A DNA stretch of 64,000 bases from Nocardia sp. NBC_01329 (GCF_035956715.1 NZ_CP108381.1:2852001-2916000); one strand, 5' to 3'; positions 49,814-59,910 are shown, counted from the first letter of the stretch. Made by a program: numbers and translations. Notes: generated by a model from the letters alone, not told the origin.

Positions 49814-50060
49814 GACGTATCTACCTTTCGAGAGCTGTTCCGGATTCCCGGAACCGCGCAGCACACATTCACCGGCCGCTTATCCGCGGTTATCGGTACA
49901 CAGAGAGAATCGGATTCAACTGGGGAATTGATGACATCCCGGCAGTGGAACCATATCGCGACCGGCATAGAAGCACCTTTGGCCGCCTCCCAACGCTGAG
50001 AAACCGATTGCGGCGCAGTCCTTCTCAATGCTTGTGCTGGCGGTGGTCGCCGCCAGCCAT
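49814..50060. other. 5' leader of precursor 2
   Basis: The first 110 bp upstream of precursor 2 are nearly identical to the leader of precursor 1; similarity fades beyond about 49930. GGTTTCTCAGCGTTGGGAGG (minus strand, near 49990) is the most distant shared element and may mark the promoter. The IS3 remnant begins at 50061. Confidence 0.5.
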
Positions 50061-50708
50061 CTACCTCGAAAGCTTTGGGCCCTCCCGATGCTGGAGCAGT
50101 GCGTGAGCAGTCCCCGATAACGAGTCCACCCGGGACCAGAGCCAGGTGATGTCGTTCCGTGTTCGGTTGACCCCGCACGCCACCGGGTGGTGGGTGTGGG
50201 CGCAGCCGGCTGCGTACTCCGCCGGTGTCCGGTACCCCAGCGCGGGATGCCGGTTCCGGGCATTGTGGTCGTTTTTGAAGTCGCCGATCACCACTCTGGC
50301 CTCGAGCAGGCTGGTCCAGTGGTTGCGGTTCAAGCACTCGGTCCGTAGTCGCCGGTTGAACGATTCGATGAACCCGTTGTTCCACGGAGTACCAGGCGGT
50401 ATGTAGTACATCCCGACCTGTCGGCGCAGAACTGTTGCAGCGCAACGGATACCATCGACAGCCGAGTCGAATTGGAAGTCCAACGCCCACAACACCTTCG
50501 GTGCGTCGGCCTCGACCGGCGGTACCGACGACACCCCGGCGCGTTTGCGCGGGTGATGCTCGCGGACCTGCAGCCCTTCCTCCCGCCACAGCCGGTGGAC
50601 CTTCTTGATGTTCACACCGCTGCCCTCGTCGAACCGCGGCGCGGCCCACGCTCGGCGGAACCCGTGACCCTGGTGTTTCACCGCGTAGGACCGCAGCCAG
50701 GCCCGCAA
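50061..50708 (-). pseudogene. IS3-family transposase OrfB with internal deletion
   Basis: VHRLWREEGLQVREHHPRKR, PKVLWALDFQFDSAVDG and then QVGMYYIPPGTPWNNGFIES, FNRRLRTECLNRNHWTSLLE, NRHPALGYRTPAEYAA are IS3 OrfB (rve integrase core) segments. Between DSAVDG and QVGM about 70 residues are missing, including the second catalytic Asp. The first Asp (DFQFD) and last Glu (ESFNRR) remain. It is inactive. Confidence 0.8.
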
Positions 50709-50749
50709 CGCGGCGTCCGGGTCGGCCGGAGTCGCCGCGACGGGCAGCC

Positions 50750-50946
50750 GTGGACAAGCTCATGACGGTCATGGGCATGTCGCAGCGGTTCGCGGCCGAC
50801 GAACTCACCGCTGCTGGGAAGACCGGTGAGGAGATCGCCGCCGACCTCGGGATCTCCGCGGCCACCCTCTACAACTGGCGACGCCAGTACGGCGGCCTCG
50901 ACACCGACGCCGCGAAGGAGCTCAAAGAGCTCCGTGAGCAGAATCA
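50750..50946 (+). pseudogene. IS3-type transposase OrfA fragment
   Basis: MSQRFAADELTAAGKTGEEI, AADLGISAATLYNWRRQYGG and LDTDAAKELKELREQN form the IS911/IS3 OrfA helix-turn-helix and the start of the leucine zipper. Similarity ends at about 50946. It faces away from the adjacent OrfB remnant, so the two do not form one element; an inversion or two nested elements are likely. Confidence 0.65.
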
Positions 50947-51161
50947 CGGCGCAGTTTCCGCACGATGTCCTCGGCGGAGTGCCGTTTGCGTCCTGCCATG
51001 TGGATCAGTGTCCTCTCCTGGCCTCTATCAAGCCGAACGGGACTCTAATACCAGATGGACTCAGCTACTGGGGGCGGCTCAACGGCATACCGGCAGTTTC
51101 CGGATGAGTCGGGGTACTCCGTGCGCGGCTCACCCTGTCGTCGCACTCGTTGGGTCACCGG

Positions 51162-51239
51162 TCATCGCCTGGCAGCGGTAAAGGGTGTTTTCTCGGAGAA
51201 TAGTTCGTACTCGATGGGGGTGCGGTAGCCAGTATGGGT
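51162..51239 (-). pseudogene. C-terminal scrap of a second IS3 OrfB
   Basis: The minus strand reads HTGYRTPIEYELFSEKTPFT, AAR and stop at 51162-51164. G(Y)RTPIEYE is the typical IS3 OrfB end. Nothing upstream of it belongs to the same frame. Confidence 0.5.
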
Positions 51240-51419
51240 AAGGAGAACATCTCCGCTATCACCCCTCACGGGCCAGCGACTGAACGCACGGTCTGGCGAG
51301 AATCTCAACAGCGGCGACGAGGATTCCGGGTGCGGCGCTTGGTGGCCGGGTCTAAAATTTTCCCTTGGAAATCTCCCGCAACGCGTCTTTCTCCAGCTCG
51401 GCGTCGGCGAGAAGCCTTT

Positions 51420-51908
51420 TCAGCCTTGCAGCACCCCGCAGACCCAGTGCCGGAACGCGGGTTCCGGCGACGGTTGGTCACAGCGCTGAGTCGCTGCCTG
51501 GCGCTTGGCCGCACCTCGGCGAAGGGCCGGCGCCGCCGTCGGGGTGGCCCCGCGGCCTGCGCGCACCCGGATCCGGTCACGCAATACATCGGTAATACGT
51601 TGCCGAACAACGGCTTTGGTCCATCGAGAGAAGATGTCATAGACCGTCGTCGGGGGCGGGAAGTCGGTGGGCAGCGCCCGCCAAGCGATACCACCGCGCA
51701 CCAGGTAGAAGATCGCGTCCAGCACCAGACGGCGGGGATGTTTCTCACCGCGCCCACCCTTGCCTGCGGTGTTGCCCGGCGCGGGCAGCAGCGGTTCGAG
51801 CAGCTCCCATTGCTCGTCGCTGCACGAGGACGGATACGCCGAACACGGCCCCGGCGACTCTCTGTGGGCCGGGCATGACGAACACAGACAACTCAGCGAT
51901 ACTGACAC
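51420..51908 (-). pseudogene. IS5-family transposase N-terminal fragment
   Basis: YPSSCSDEQWELLEPLLPAP, GEKHPRRLVLDAIFYLVRGG, IAWRALPTDFPPPTTVYDIF, SRWTKAVV and VLRDRIRVRAGRGATPTAA follow the DUF4096-type N-terminus of IS5-like transposases. The DDE catalytic part is absent; the frame after TPTAA loses similarity. The fragment belongs to the mobile-element scrapyard downstream of the RiPP cluster. Confidence 0.7.
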
Positions 51909-52170
51909 ACGAACTCCTGGCAGAACATGGGCTCGACAACCGCTGATCTACCTAAAGTTCTTCATGTTCCGGCCACACCACGCCAGTCCGACATCATTCA
52001 CCTGCAACCACGTCCACCGAACCGGCACCACCGAACCCAGCGCGGCCGAATTCGCCGACAACTCACCGCCGGCCAAAGCCCCGAATTTCGCTACCTCTCC
52101 CAAAGACGATGCGGGGAATGTTCGCAAATAACAACTGGTTTGGCTGGAACACGGCTGCCATGATGAGGCG

Positions 52171-52947
52171 GTGACCAGAATCGACACGGCCGCCGCGCTG
52201 GAGCAGTGGCTGGAGCAGCGGGGGTGGTTCGAGGACTCACCCGCCCCGCTGATCGATACGAGCGAACTCCGGTCCCTCGGCTGCATCACCCTGCGATTGG
52301 AGGAGCACTTCAGGTCCGGTTGGACGCCTGGCTCCGCAGAGGTCGTGGAGCCGTACTTGGTGATCGCTCGGAATGTGATGCGGTACAACTCGATCCCGGC
52401 GTGGTCGCCGGACCACATCGTTGAAGAGGTCGATGGGGGCGGAACCAACGAAGGGCTATTCCTCGAAATCGACTTCCCCGGTCTCGTGCGAATCGAGTGC
52501 ACCGAGATCGACGTGGAGCGACTTCCCGCCGAATATCATATGGTTCCACCGTGGACGAGTGGCGTGAATTTCACCCTCACCACGACGGAAGGAGAACTGC
52601 CGCCTGCCGAATTTTGGCGCGACCAAGCGGAAGAACGAATCGGCAACTCGGTCGTCTGGCGAACATTGGGTGGCCCCGCGGGTTCGCCCCGGGACTACGC
52701 GGGCTGGTTCCTGGAACTGAGCGAACTCGTGGCGGACACCGAGCACGGCGTCTTCTGCTTCCACGCCAGCGCCGAAGCGGAGGGCTGGCGAGTCAATTTC
52801 CAGCGGACCGCAGCGGACGACGCGCTGTGGCAAGCGGTTCAAGCGACCGCCGCGATTTTCACCGGCACAGTCAACTCCGGAAACTGCACCTTCACCACCC
52901 CTGAGTGGGAGCGCTATCTCTGCACCGGTGAATTCCCACAACCGTGA
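52171..52947 (+). CDS. hypothetical protein in accessory region
   Basis: A 258-residue soluble protein of ordinary, slightly acidic composition, with TAAALEQWLEQRGWFEDSPA, LDAWLR-like strands such as HFRSGWTPGSAEVVEPYLVI, DHIVEEVDGGGTNEGLFLEI and PEWERYLCTGEFP. No domain was recognised. GTG 52171 follows GATGAGG. GC content is a little below the chromosomal genes and the flanks are IS debris, so it may be acquired. Confidence 0.6.
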   Translation: MTRIDTAAALEQWLEQRGWFEDSPAPLIDTSELRSLGCITLRLEEHFRSGWTPGSAEVVEPYLVIARNVMRYNSIPAWSPDHIVEEVDGGGTNEGLFLEIDFPGLVRIECTEIDVERLPAEYHMVPPWTSGVNFTLTTTEGELPPAEFWRDQAEERIGNSVVWRTLGGPAGSPRDYAGWFLELSELVADTEHGVFCFHASAEAEGWRVNFQRTAADDALWQAVQATAAIFTGTVNSGNCTFTTPEWERYLCTGEFPQP

Positions 52948-53052
52948 CCACACGCCGCTCAACGACGCGCGGTCCGTATGGCTGGCTCTGTTCGAGAGAT
53001 GAACCCGCCGACAACTCACCACCGGTCACAGATGACGAGATTTCCCGGACGC

Positions 53053-53649
53053 TCACTCAGCGACGACCGGATAGCGCGCTTGAAAAGCGAGTCTGCGGTC
53101 GGCGTCTGCGGCGATCCGATCGAGCTCGTCGTCGAGTGCCATGAACACCTGCCACGGCTCTCGGCCGCCGGCAGCAACGAGTAGCTGCACCACCGACTGC
53201 TCGAGCGCGGGAACCCGCTTCGCCTTCCAGATCTTGTCGGCGAGAGCGACGAGCAGGTCATCCACTCCGATATCGACGGTTGTCCAGGATCCGTGGGTGC
53301 GTGCGAATCGAGCCGACCCCTCATCGAAGCCCCGCGACAGGAGCAGCTCGTACCCGGCTTGCTCGTGGGCCGAGCCCGGTCCCGACAGCTCATCCGGATG
53401 GATGATCTTTCCGATGTCATGCGTTGCCGCACCGAACAGCATCGCCGGCCGGTCGAACCGCACACCTGGGTGATGTTGTGCGACCCAGTCGGCCAATTGC
53501 CGAGCCACATCGTGGACCGCGCGAAGGTGAGCACCCAATCTCGGCGGGGTATCAAGGCTTTCCAGGAGAACTTCCACCTGCTCCGGCAACGACCTCGATA
53601 TCGCAGAATCCGGATCGGCCAGGGCCCGGCGCAGCAGAACGGAAGTCAC
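53053..53649 (-). CDS. HD domain phosphohydrolase
   Basis: The product has 198 residues. RLGAHLRAVHDVARQLADWV, FGAATHDIGKIIHPDELSGP (the HD pair), SAHEQAGYELLLSRGFDEGS, RTHGSWTTVDIGVDDLLVAL and ADKIWKAKRV carry the His...HD...His...Asp metal-binding set. Substrates of small HD enzymes are nucleotides or phosphate esters; none can be assigned. GTG 53649 was chosen to start just before VTSVLLRRAL. Confidence 0.8.
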   Translation of the reverse strand: MTSVLLRRALADPDSAISRSLPEQVEVLLESLDTPPRLGAHLRAVHDVARQLADWVAQHHPGVRFDRPAMLFGAATHDIGKIIHPDELSGPGSAHEQAGYELLLSRGFDEGSARFARTHGSWTTVDIGVDDLLVALADKIWKAKRVPALEQSVVQLLVAAGGREPWQVFMALDDELDRIAADADRRLAFQARYPVVAE

Positions 53650-53708
53650 CCGGCACAGGGTAGCCGAGGAAGGCCGGATACTCCTCGGATCAGGACGTCC
53701 GGACCGTC

Positions 53709-54527
53709 CTAGAGTGCGCGGCCGAGGATCGAGCGGGCGAGGGCGTCGCTGTCCTCGAGCATCGCGATATGCCCGACTCCGCGAAGGTATTCCAGCTCGG
53801 CACCCGGCACCGCCTCGTACTGGCCCGCCGATGCCGGGTCCCAACGAGGGTCGGAATCTCCGAAGATCACCCGGACGGGCTTTCCGGCGTCGACGAGGCG
53901 CTGGGGCACAGTCCGCGCGGCGATGTAATCACTGTTGGCGGCGAGAATCGCGCGGAAAGCTCGATAAGACGTCCTTCGCAAGTCGGCCGCAGCCCCATCG
54001 GGCACCGTGATCGGGGCCGCCGCGGTCGCTGCCAGTCCGCGGCGGATCATCGACTCGGTACGGAGCGCCCACACGAGCGGACCGAAGAGCGGCGAGGCGA
54101 CCACCCGCATGATCGCCGGCTCGGGGAGTAGGGCTGCGAGACTGGGCCCCGTACTGACCAGGACCAGTTCGCCGACCAGGTCCGGACGCCGTTCCACGAG
54201 GGCAGTGGCGACGTACCCTCCGCTGGAGTGACCGACCACCGTCGCATTCTGGACGCCGAACTCGTCCAGCACCGTCGCCACCCGCTCCGCCTGCTGGGGA
54301 ACGGCGTACGTCGACGCCGGCTCGGACCGGCCGCAGCCCGGAAGATCGATCGTGATCACCCGATACTCGGCGGCGAGCGCCGGCACCACCGGCTCCCACG
54401 TCGAACCGGTGGCGCCCGAGCCGTGGACGAGTAGCAGGGGCGGTGCCGCCGGGTTCCCGTCGAGGACGACGTGCAATCCGTGGACAGTCGTATCCTCGCG
54501 GGACCGGGCGGGACTCGATTCGCTCAT
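53709..54527 (-). CDS. alpha/beta hydrolase
   Basis: A 272-residue hydrolase. LLLVHGSGATGSTWEPVVPA (oxyanion HG), ITIDLPGCGRSEPASTYAVP, ATVVGHSSGGYVATALVERR (nucleophile Ser in GHSSG), RVIFGDSDPRWDP (Asp) and LEYLRGVGHIAMLEDSDALA (His) give a complete triad. It is divergent from the AraC gene at 54606 with 78 bp between them, a likely regulator-target pair. Confidence 0.88.
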   Translation of the reverse strand: MSESSPARSREDTTVHGLHVVLDGNPAAPPLLLVHGSGATGSTWEPVVPALAAEYRVITIDLPGCGRSEPASTYAVPQQAERVATVLDEFGVQNATVVGHSSGGYVATALVERRPDLVGELVLVSTGPSLAALLPEPAIMRVVASPLFGPLVWALRTESMIRRGLAATAAAPITVPDGAAADLRRTSYRAFRAILAANSDYIAARTVPQRLVDAGKPVRVIFGDSDPRWDPASAGQYEAVPGAELEYLRGVGHIAMLEDSDALARSILGRAL

Positions 54528-54605
54528 GCCGACAGCTTCGCCGCGGGCCGACGACGCCGTATTGGACGAATGTCACGGTATCCCGAACCGGCTAGTCTGG
54601 AACGC

Positions 54606-55430
54606 ATGACCGCGACGGGCAGATGGGACTGGAGCCGGGTCGACGTGACCGTCCCGGCCCGCCCCCCGGCTCCGGGAGTCCAGATGGCGGGTTTCCGGTA
54701 CCACGACGTCGCCCCCGTCGATATCACGATGATCCCGCATCCTTCCGTCACGGTCCTGCTCGATCTCAGCGAGAACGGAGTCGTCTACGACGTGCTCGGG
54801 CGCCCGGTCACCGGAAACGCGATCGTCGGCCTCCGGGCCGGCACCTTGCGCATCACCGGCGCGGGGACCGGCGACGTCCTGCAGATCCGGCTGTCCCCGG
54901 TTGTCGCCGCAGCGATGCTCCGAGACAGCGGCATCATCGGCGGCACCGTGACACCGCTACCGGAACTGTGGGGCAGCGGCACTGACATCTTGACCGAGCG
55001 ACTCCGTTCGATGCCGTCGTGGGACGACCGGTTCGCACTCGCGACCGCGTTCCTCCGAAGCCGGGTACCGCGCGAATTCGGTGTCGCACCCGAGATCGCG
55101 TACGCCTGGGGCCGGACCGTCCACACCAGCGGCCTGGTCCGCGTCGAAACCCTCGCCGCAGAGACGGGCTGGACCCGCCAGCGACTCTGGTCGCGTTTCC
55201 GGACCCATGTCGGGGTCTCGCCCAAGCATGCGTCCGAACTGGTCCGCTTCGACCGTGCCGCCCATCTTCTGGCGGTGGGACGCTCGCCGGCGGATGTCGC
55301 CGCCGAGGCCGGCTACGTCGACCAATCCCATCTCCACCGCAGAACCAAGGCGATTACCGATATGACCCCGACCGTCGTCGCGAGGGCACCGTGGCTGGCG
55401 ATCGACGAACGCGCCTGGGCGCCGTCCTGA
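54606..55430 (+). CDS. AraC family regulator
   Basis: A 274-residue protein. The N-terminal cupin-like part contains DITMIPHPSVTVLLDLSENG and RAGTLRITGAGTGDVLQIRL. The C-terminal double HTH is VRVETLAAETGWTRQRLWSR, FRTHVGVSPKHASELVRFDR and ADVAAEAGYVDQSHLHRRTK. It is divergent from the hydrolase gene. The ligand is unknown. Confidence 0.88.
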   Translation: MTATGRWDWSRVDVTVPARPPAPGVQMAGFRYHDVAPVDITMIPHPSVTVLLDLSENGVVYDVLGRPVTGNAIVGLRAGTLRITGAGTGDVLQIRLSPVVAAAMLRDSGIIGGTVTPLPELWGSGTDILTERLRSMPSWDDRFALATAFLRSRVPREFGVAPEIAYAWGRTVHTSGLVRVETLAAETGWTRQRLWSRFRTHVGVSPKHASELVRFDRAAHLLAVGRSPADVAAEAGYVDQSHLHRRTKAITDMTPTVVARAPWLAIDERAWAPS

Positions 55431-55573
55431 TCCCCGCGGTCGAACGACCATCTACGGCCCGCCCGCCGGGAGCGTGCGGACCGGGGTGAGCACGGCCGGT
55501 CACGCTGGGCCGGCCTGCTGTCCCGCCGGGTCGCACCGGAGTCGCGTTCCCGTCGCGGGCCCGTCCGCTTCGT

Positions 55574-55777
55574 TCAGACTTCGCTTCGTGCCGGCAACGC
55601 CCCGAGCGCACGAATGGCCGCCGCGGTCTCGCGCTGCGCTTCCGCGTGCGCGAGGGCAGCATGTGCCTGTGCCTGCGCGATCACATTGCGCCGCTCCGCT
55701 CCGCTGACCGTCTCCCCGGCGGTAAGGCCACTGAGTAGTGCCTCGGCGCGCTGCTTATGAGTGGTGTAGTCATCCAT
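55574..55777 (-). CDS. small conserved hypothetical protein
   Basis: The 67-residue product reads MDDYTTHKQRAEALLSGLTA, GETVSGAERRNVIAQAQAHA, ALAHAEAQRETAAAIRALGA. It is an alpha-helical, hydrophilic small protein of a type common in actinobacterial genomes, without a known function. It ends LPARSEV. No other ORF in the 55431-55854 gap looks coding. Confidence 0.6.
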   Translation of the reverse strand: MDDYTTHKQRAEALLSGLTAGETVSGAERRNVIAQAQAHAALAHAEAQRETAAAIRALGALPARSEV

Positions 55778-55854
55778 CGGGCGATTCTCGCACCCTGCCC
55801 CCGTCGTATCCGCCGCGATGCCACCGGCTCTCACCGGCCCATCAGCGGACCCGC

Positions 55855-57033
55855 TCAGATCATCGAGCGGTGGATACCTCGCGGCTCACCGCCCAGCTGT
55901 GTCAGCGCCGAGGCGTGGAAAATCGAACCGGGTACGTGGATCGCGTGCGCCAGGCCGGCGTGCGCGTCGCGGAAGAACCGCTGCATGGGAAAGCGATAGT
56001 GCAGCGCGCCGCCACCTGCCCTGGCGAAGATCTCGTCGACCGCGCGAACCGCCCGCCATGCCGCCGCGGTCTGGGTGCGCCGGCCGATCGCGCGTTCCTC
56101 GAAACTCACTTCCCGGCCCTTTTCCGTACTGTCCCAGAACCGATCCACGTTCTCGAGCAGCGCGGCCCGCGAAGCGGCGATCTCGGCGGCCGCCTCACCG
56201 ATCGAGAAGAGGACGTACGGGTCGTCCTTGATCGGGACCCCGGTCACCGCGACACGCTCCCGCTGCGCCGCGATATGGCAGGCCAGCGCTCCTTCGGCGA
56301 TACCGATCACCGCGGAGGTGATGCCGAGGGGGAACATGCAGGAGAACGGCATCCGGTAGAGGGTTTCGGTGCGGCCCGCCCGCTGCACGGCAGTACCGTC
56401 CATCACCTCCGCCGCCGACAGCGTCCGATACTCGGGAACGAAAGCGTTCTCGACGATCAGATCCTTGGAACCGGTACCACGCAGTCCGATCACGTCCCAC
56501 GAGTCCGCGACGATCTCGTAGTCCGACCGCGGCAGGATCACATGCAGAGAATTCGGTGGCATCACCGGTTTCCCGCCGGAATCGCCCACAAGCGCGCCGA
56601 GGAAAGCCCACTGACAGTGGTCGGTGCCCGAGGAGAACGACCATCGGCCGTTGAGCAGGTAGCCGCCGTCCACGGGGGTCGCCACTCCCATCGGCGCGTA
56701 GGGCGAGGCGACCCAGGTGTCCTGATCGGCACCCCAGATCTCCTCCTGCACGCGAGGATCGGCGAAGGCGAGCTCCCACGGGTGGACACCGACGATCCCG
56801 GTGACCCAGCCCGCCGCCCCGTCCATCGCGGCGATCGCCATCGTGGTCTCCGCGAACTCGCGTGGATGACATTCGAGTCCGCCGTGTGTCTTCGGCTGGA
56901 GCATTCGCACGGCACCGGATTCCCGTAGTCGTCGTGCCGAAGTGTCGGACAAGCGCATGAGCTCGTCGCCCTCGGCTCCCGCGGCTCGGATCTCCTGCGC
57001 GTACTGCTCGATCCGGTCCAGTACCTGACCCAT
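55855..57033 (-). CDS. acyl-CoA dehydrogenase-fold flavin monooxygenase (HsaA-like)
   Basis: A 392-residue protein. MLQPKTHGGLECHPREFAET, MDGAAGWVTGIVGVHPWELA, GYLLNGRWSFSSGTDHCQWA, WDVIGLRGTGSKDLIVENAF and VDEIFARAGGGALHYRFPMQ, RFFRDAHAGLAHAIHVPGSI follow the group D two-component flavin monooxygenases such as HsaA and HpaH-like proteins, which hydroxylate aromatic rings with FMNH2. No reductase is adjacent. GGAGCC precedes ATG 57033. It lies in a degradative locus with an IclR regulator and a CoA ligase. Confidence 0.82.
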   Translation of the reverse strand: MGQVLDRIEQYAQEIRAAGAEGDELMRLSDTSARRLRESGAVRMLQPKTHGGLECHPREFAETTMAIAAMDGAAGWVTGIVGVHPWELAFADPRVQEEIWGADQDTWVASPYAPMGVATPVDGGYLLNGRWSFSSGTDHCQWAFLGALVGDSGGKPVMPPNSLHVILPRSDYEIVADSWDVIGLRGTGSKDLIVENAFVPEYRTLSAAEVMDGTAVQRAGRTETLYRMPFSCMFPLGITSAVIGIAEGALACHIAAQRERVAVTGVPIKDDPYVLFSIGEAAAEIAASRAALLENVDRFWDSTEKGREVSFEERAIGRRTQTAAAWRAVRAVDEIFARAGGGALHYRFPMQRFFRDAHAGLAHAIHVPGSIFHASALTQLGGEPRGIHRSMI

Positions 57034-57157
57034 GGCTCCTACTTTCCGTTCGAATCTTCGCGACCGGCACCGCAGTGGTCGGCTACCACCGCGTGCTCGC
57101 GTCCGCATCCCGCTCGTGACGATCCAGAAGCTGCGCCGGTTCGTCTTCACCGTCCGC

Positions 57158-58006
57158 TCAGCCGGTACCGAGAACCTCGAGTCGCCGGGCATCGCGCCGG
57201 TCTTCCGCCGGTCGATCGGGCGGTTCGGGGTACAGGCTGCGCGAAACCTCACGGGACAGGTTCGCGACCAGTGGTGCGACGCGATCGAGCTGCGCCGTGC
57301 GCGCGTCGCCGCACACCGAGACCGCGGCGACCGGACCGTTGGGCCCGCGCACCGCCGCACCGGCGCACGCCACCCCGGGCACGGATTCACCGTCGTCGAA
57401 GGCGAGTCCGCCGCGCAGCCGGATCCGGCCGAGTTCTCGGTGCAGCGTCGCGAGTTCGCCGATCGTGTTTCCGGTGCGGCGCCGTAGCGCCCGGTCGTAG
57501 AGACGATCGACCGACTCCGGCTCCAGATACGCCAGGATCGCCTTTCCGCCCGCGGTGGCGTAGGCCGGGGCTCGACCGCCCACCCGGGAGGGCAGATGCG
57601 CGGCGAACCGCCCGCCCACTTTGTCGAGATACAGGCTTTCGCCCCCGTCGCGCACTGTCAGGTGCACCACCAGGCCCGTCCGCAGATGCAGGTCGTGCAG
57701 GAGCGGCGCCGCGACGGCCCGGATCCGATCGTGCCCATCGCTACCGCCCAGGCCGAGCGCGCGCCGGCCGAGCGCGTAGCCGAGGGATGTGTGCTCGACC
57801 CAGCTCGACTGAGTCAGTTGATGCAGGATGCGATAGACGGTGGAGCGGGGAAGTTGCGCGCGACAGGCCACCTCTTCGAGCGACAACCGTGCCGCGCGAC
57901 CGTCGAACGCATCGAGAATCCGCGTCATCCGCTCGACCATGGACGGCGGCAGCTCCGGCTTCCGGACCTCTTCGGTGGCACCGGGCCGCGAATCAATGAT
58001 GGTCAT
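57158..58006 (-). CDS. IclR family regulator
   Basis: A 282-residue regulator. The N-terminal winged helix has MVERMTRILDAFDGRAARLS, LEEVACRAQLPRSTVYRILH. The ligand-binding domain contains VVHLTVRDGGESLYLDKVGG, APAYATAGGKAILAYLEPES and GLAFDDGESVPGVACAGAAV. ATG 58006 follows TTTGGAGAG; the TTG at 58018 is less likely. It is divergent from the acyl-CoA ligase gene across an AT-rich promoter region and probably controls both it and the monooxygenase. Confidence 0.9.
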   Translation of the reverse strand: MTIIDSRPGATEEVRKPELPPSMVERMTRILDAFDGRAARLSLEEVACRAQLPRSTVYRILHQLTQSSWVEHTSLGYALGRRALGLGGSDGHDRIRAVAAPLLHDLHLRTGLVVHLTVRDGGESLYLDKVGGRFAAHLPSRVGGRAPAYATAGGKAILAYLEPESVDRLYDRALRRRTGNTIGELATLHRELGRIRLRGGLAFDDGESVPGVACAGAAVRGPNGPVAAVSVCGDARTAQLDRVAPLVANLSREVSRSLYPEPPDRPAEDRRDARRLEVLGTG

Positions 58007-58234
58007 CGAACTCTCCAAATGAGCTGTTCAGAAGCCTTTCATAGGCAAAAACTGAAATTGATTCTCGCATCACACTAACACCCGTGGGCCCCCGTGGAGC
58101 AGAAACGGCGAGTTACCGCGAACGCGATCTGCCAGAGGGGGACGGTCTCGCTGAGTGGCAACGCCCGCCGACCTCCGACCCGCACCGTGAGAAGTTGCCA
58201 GCAAATTCGCACCGTGAACGAGAGGGTCGCCATC

Positions 58235-59899
58235 ATGACGACACCGGCAGACGCCCAGCAGCGCCTCAACCAAGTCATCACGCGGCTGACCGGCCCGGGG
58301 GGCCGGTTCGAAACAGTCCCGGAAGAGGTGCTCGGCATCACCCTGCCGGTGATGCGCCATCGCGATCGTACGGTCGGCGACCTGGTGGCCGCCTCGCAGA
58401 CGTGGAGGGGCCGCGACTACCTGGTGACCCGCGACCGCCGCGTGTCGTACGAGCAGCATCTGGACGCCGTCGCCGCGCTCGCCACCGCGCTACGTGCGGA
58501 TTGCGCGGTGGGCAAGGGCGACCGGGTGGCGATCCTGGCGGCCAATTGTCCCGAATGGGTGACGGCGTTCTGGGCGGCGCAATGCCTCGGTGCCGTCAGC
58601 GTCGGGCTCAACAGCTGGTGGGTGCCGCGCGAGATCGAGTACGGACTGCGGCACTGCCGGCCGAAGGTACTGGTGGTCGACGCCGAACGTGCGGCACTGC
58701 TGGCCGATGTGGACACCTCGGGGGTCACCGTCCTCACTGTCGAAGAGGACGTGCCACGGCTCATCACCGCCCACACCGGCGCCCCACTCCCCCGGGCCGA
58801 CGTCGCCGAGGACGACCCGTCGGTCATTCTCTACACCAGCGGAACCAGTGGGCGCCCCAAGGGCGCGGTGCATTCCCAGCGAAACCTGCTGGCCGTCGTC
58901 GACTACCATCGCTTCTCCGACGCGCTGGCCGCCACATTCACCGGGCGCACCTGGGCCGATACCGAACCGAGTTCGCTGCGCTACCTGTTGACCTCACCGC
59001 TGTTCCATATAGCGAGCCTGCACAATCTGGTCATCCCGCGGCTCGCGACCGGTGGCACAGTGGTGATGCACCAGGGCGCTTTCGACGTGGACGCCGTGCT
59101 GGGGCTGATCGAACGGGAGCGGGTCACGAACTGGGGCGCGGTACCGACCATGGCGGCGCGACTGCTCGACCACGGTGACACCGACAAACACGATCTCTCG
59201 TCGCTGACCGGATTCGCCCTCGCCTCGGCACCGTCGTCCATCGCATTCAAAGACCGGCTGCGGCAGCGTTTCCCGTTCGCCGCGAACGCGCTGGTCGACA
59301 GCTACGGTCTCACCGAGTGCAGTACCGCTGTCGCGGTGGCCACCACCGCCGATCTCGAACAGCATCCGGGCACCCTCGGCCGGCCCATCCCGACCGTATC
59401 CCTGGAGATCCGTGACCCCTCCGGCGAGCGGGTACCGGATGGCACCGAGGGCGAAGTCTGTGTGCGGAGTCCGTTCGTCATGCTCGGATACTGGGAGGAC
59501 GAGGCGGCGACCGCCGCCGCGATCTCGACGGACCGCTGGCTGCGCACCGGCGATTCCGGTGTGCTGGAGGACGGGCGGTTGCGGTTGACCGGCCGCCGCT
59601 CGGATCTGATCCTGCGTGGGGGTGAGAACATCTCTCCCACCGAGATCGAGCAATGTCTCGACGAACATCCCGATATCGACGAATGCGCGGTCATCGGTGT
59701 CCCGCACGAGGATCTGGGTCAGGAGGTGGCGGCCATCGTCGTGACACGGCCGGGCGCGGCGGTCGAGGAACGGCACCTGCACGAGTACGCCGCCGCGCGG
59801 CTTTCGTATTTCAAGGTGCCGGTGCGTTGGCGGATCACCACGGAATCCCTGCCGCGCAACGCGACGGGCAAAGTGATCCGGCGGGGTCTGACCGCCTGA
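58235..59899 (+). CDS. class I adenylate-forming acyl-CoA ligase
   Basis: A 554-residue enzyme. [20 protein letters not shown] (P-loop), [20 protein letters not shown] (A5), [20 protein letters not shown] (A7), [20 protein letters not shown] (hinge) and [13 protein letters not shown] (catalytic Lys) are all present. It would activate an aromatic or fatty acid to its CoA ester. GAGAGGG precedes ATG 58235. It is divergent from IclR and next to an HsaA-like monooxygenase, which suggests degradation of an aromatic acid. Confidence 0.92.
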   Translation: MTTPADAQQRLNQVITRLTGPGGRFETVPEEVLGITLPVMRHRDRTVGDLVAASQTWRGRDYLVTRDRRVSYEQHLDAVAALATALRADCAVGKGDRVAILAANCPEWVTAFWAAQCLGAVSVGLNSWWVPREIEYGLRHCRPKVLVVDAERAALLADVDTSGVTVLTVEEDVPRLITAHTGAPLPRADVAEDDPSVILYTSGTSGRPKGAVHSQRNLLAVVDYHRFSDALAATFTGRTWADTEPSSLRYLLTSPLFHIASLHNLVIPRLATGGTVVMHQGAFDVDAVLGLIERERVTNWGAVPTMAARLLDHGDTDKHDLSSLTGFALASAPSSIAFKDRLRQRFPFAANALVDSYGLTECSTAVAVATTADLEQHPGTLGRPIPTVSLEIRDPSGERVPDGTEGEVCVRSPFVMLGYWEDEAATAAAISTDRWLRTGDSGVLEDGRLRLTGRRSDLILRGGENISPTEIEQCLDEHPDIDECAVIGVPHEDLGQEVAAIVVTRPGAAVEERHLHEYAAARLSYFKVPVRWRITTESLPRNATGKVIRRGLTA

Positions 59900-59910
59900 C
59901 GAGTACCGGG

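Noticed and set aside
39263..50000. GGTTTCTCAGCGTT shared by the Lsr2 and precursor 2 promoter regions as a common regulator site
   Set aside because: A single 14-base match is expected by chance in a 64-kb window; it needs more instances.
50061..50946. IS3 OrfB and OrfA fragments as one intact element
   Set aside because: They are in opposite orientation and OrfB has a catalytic deletion.
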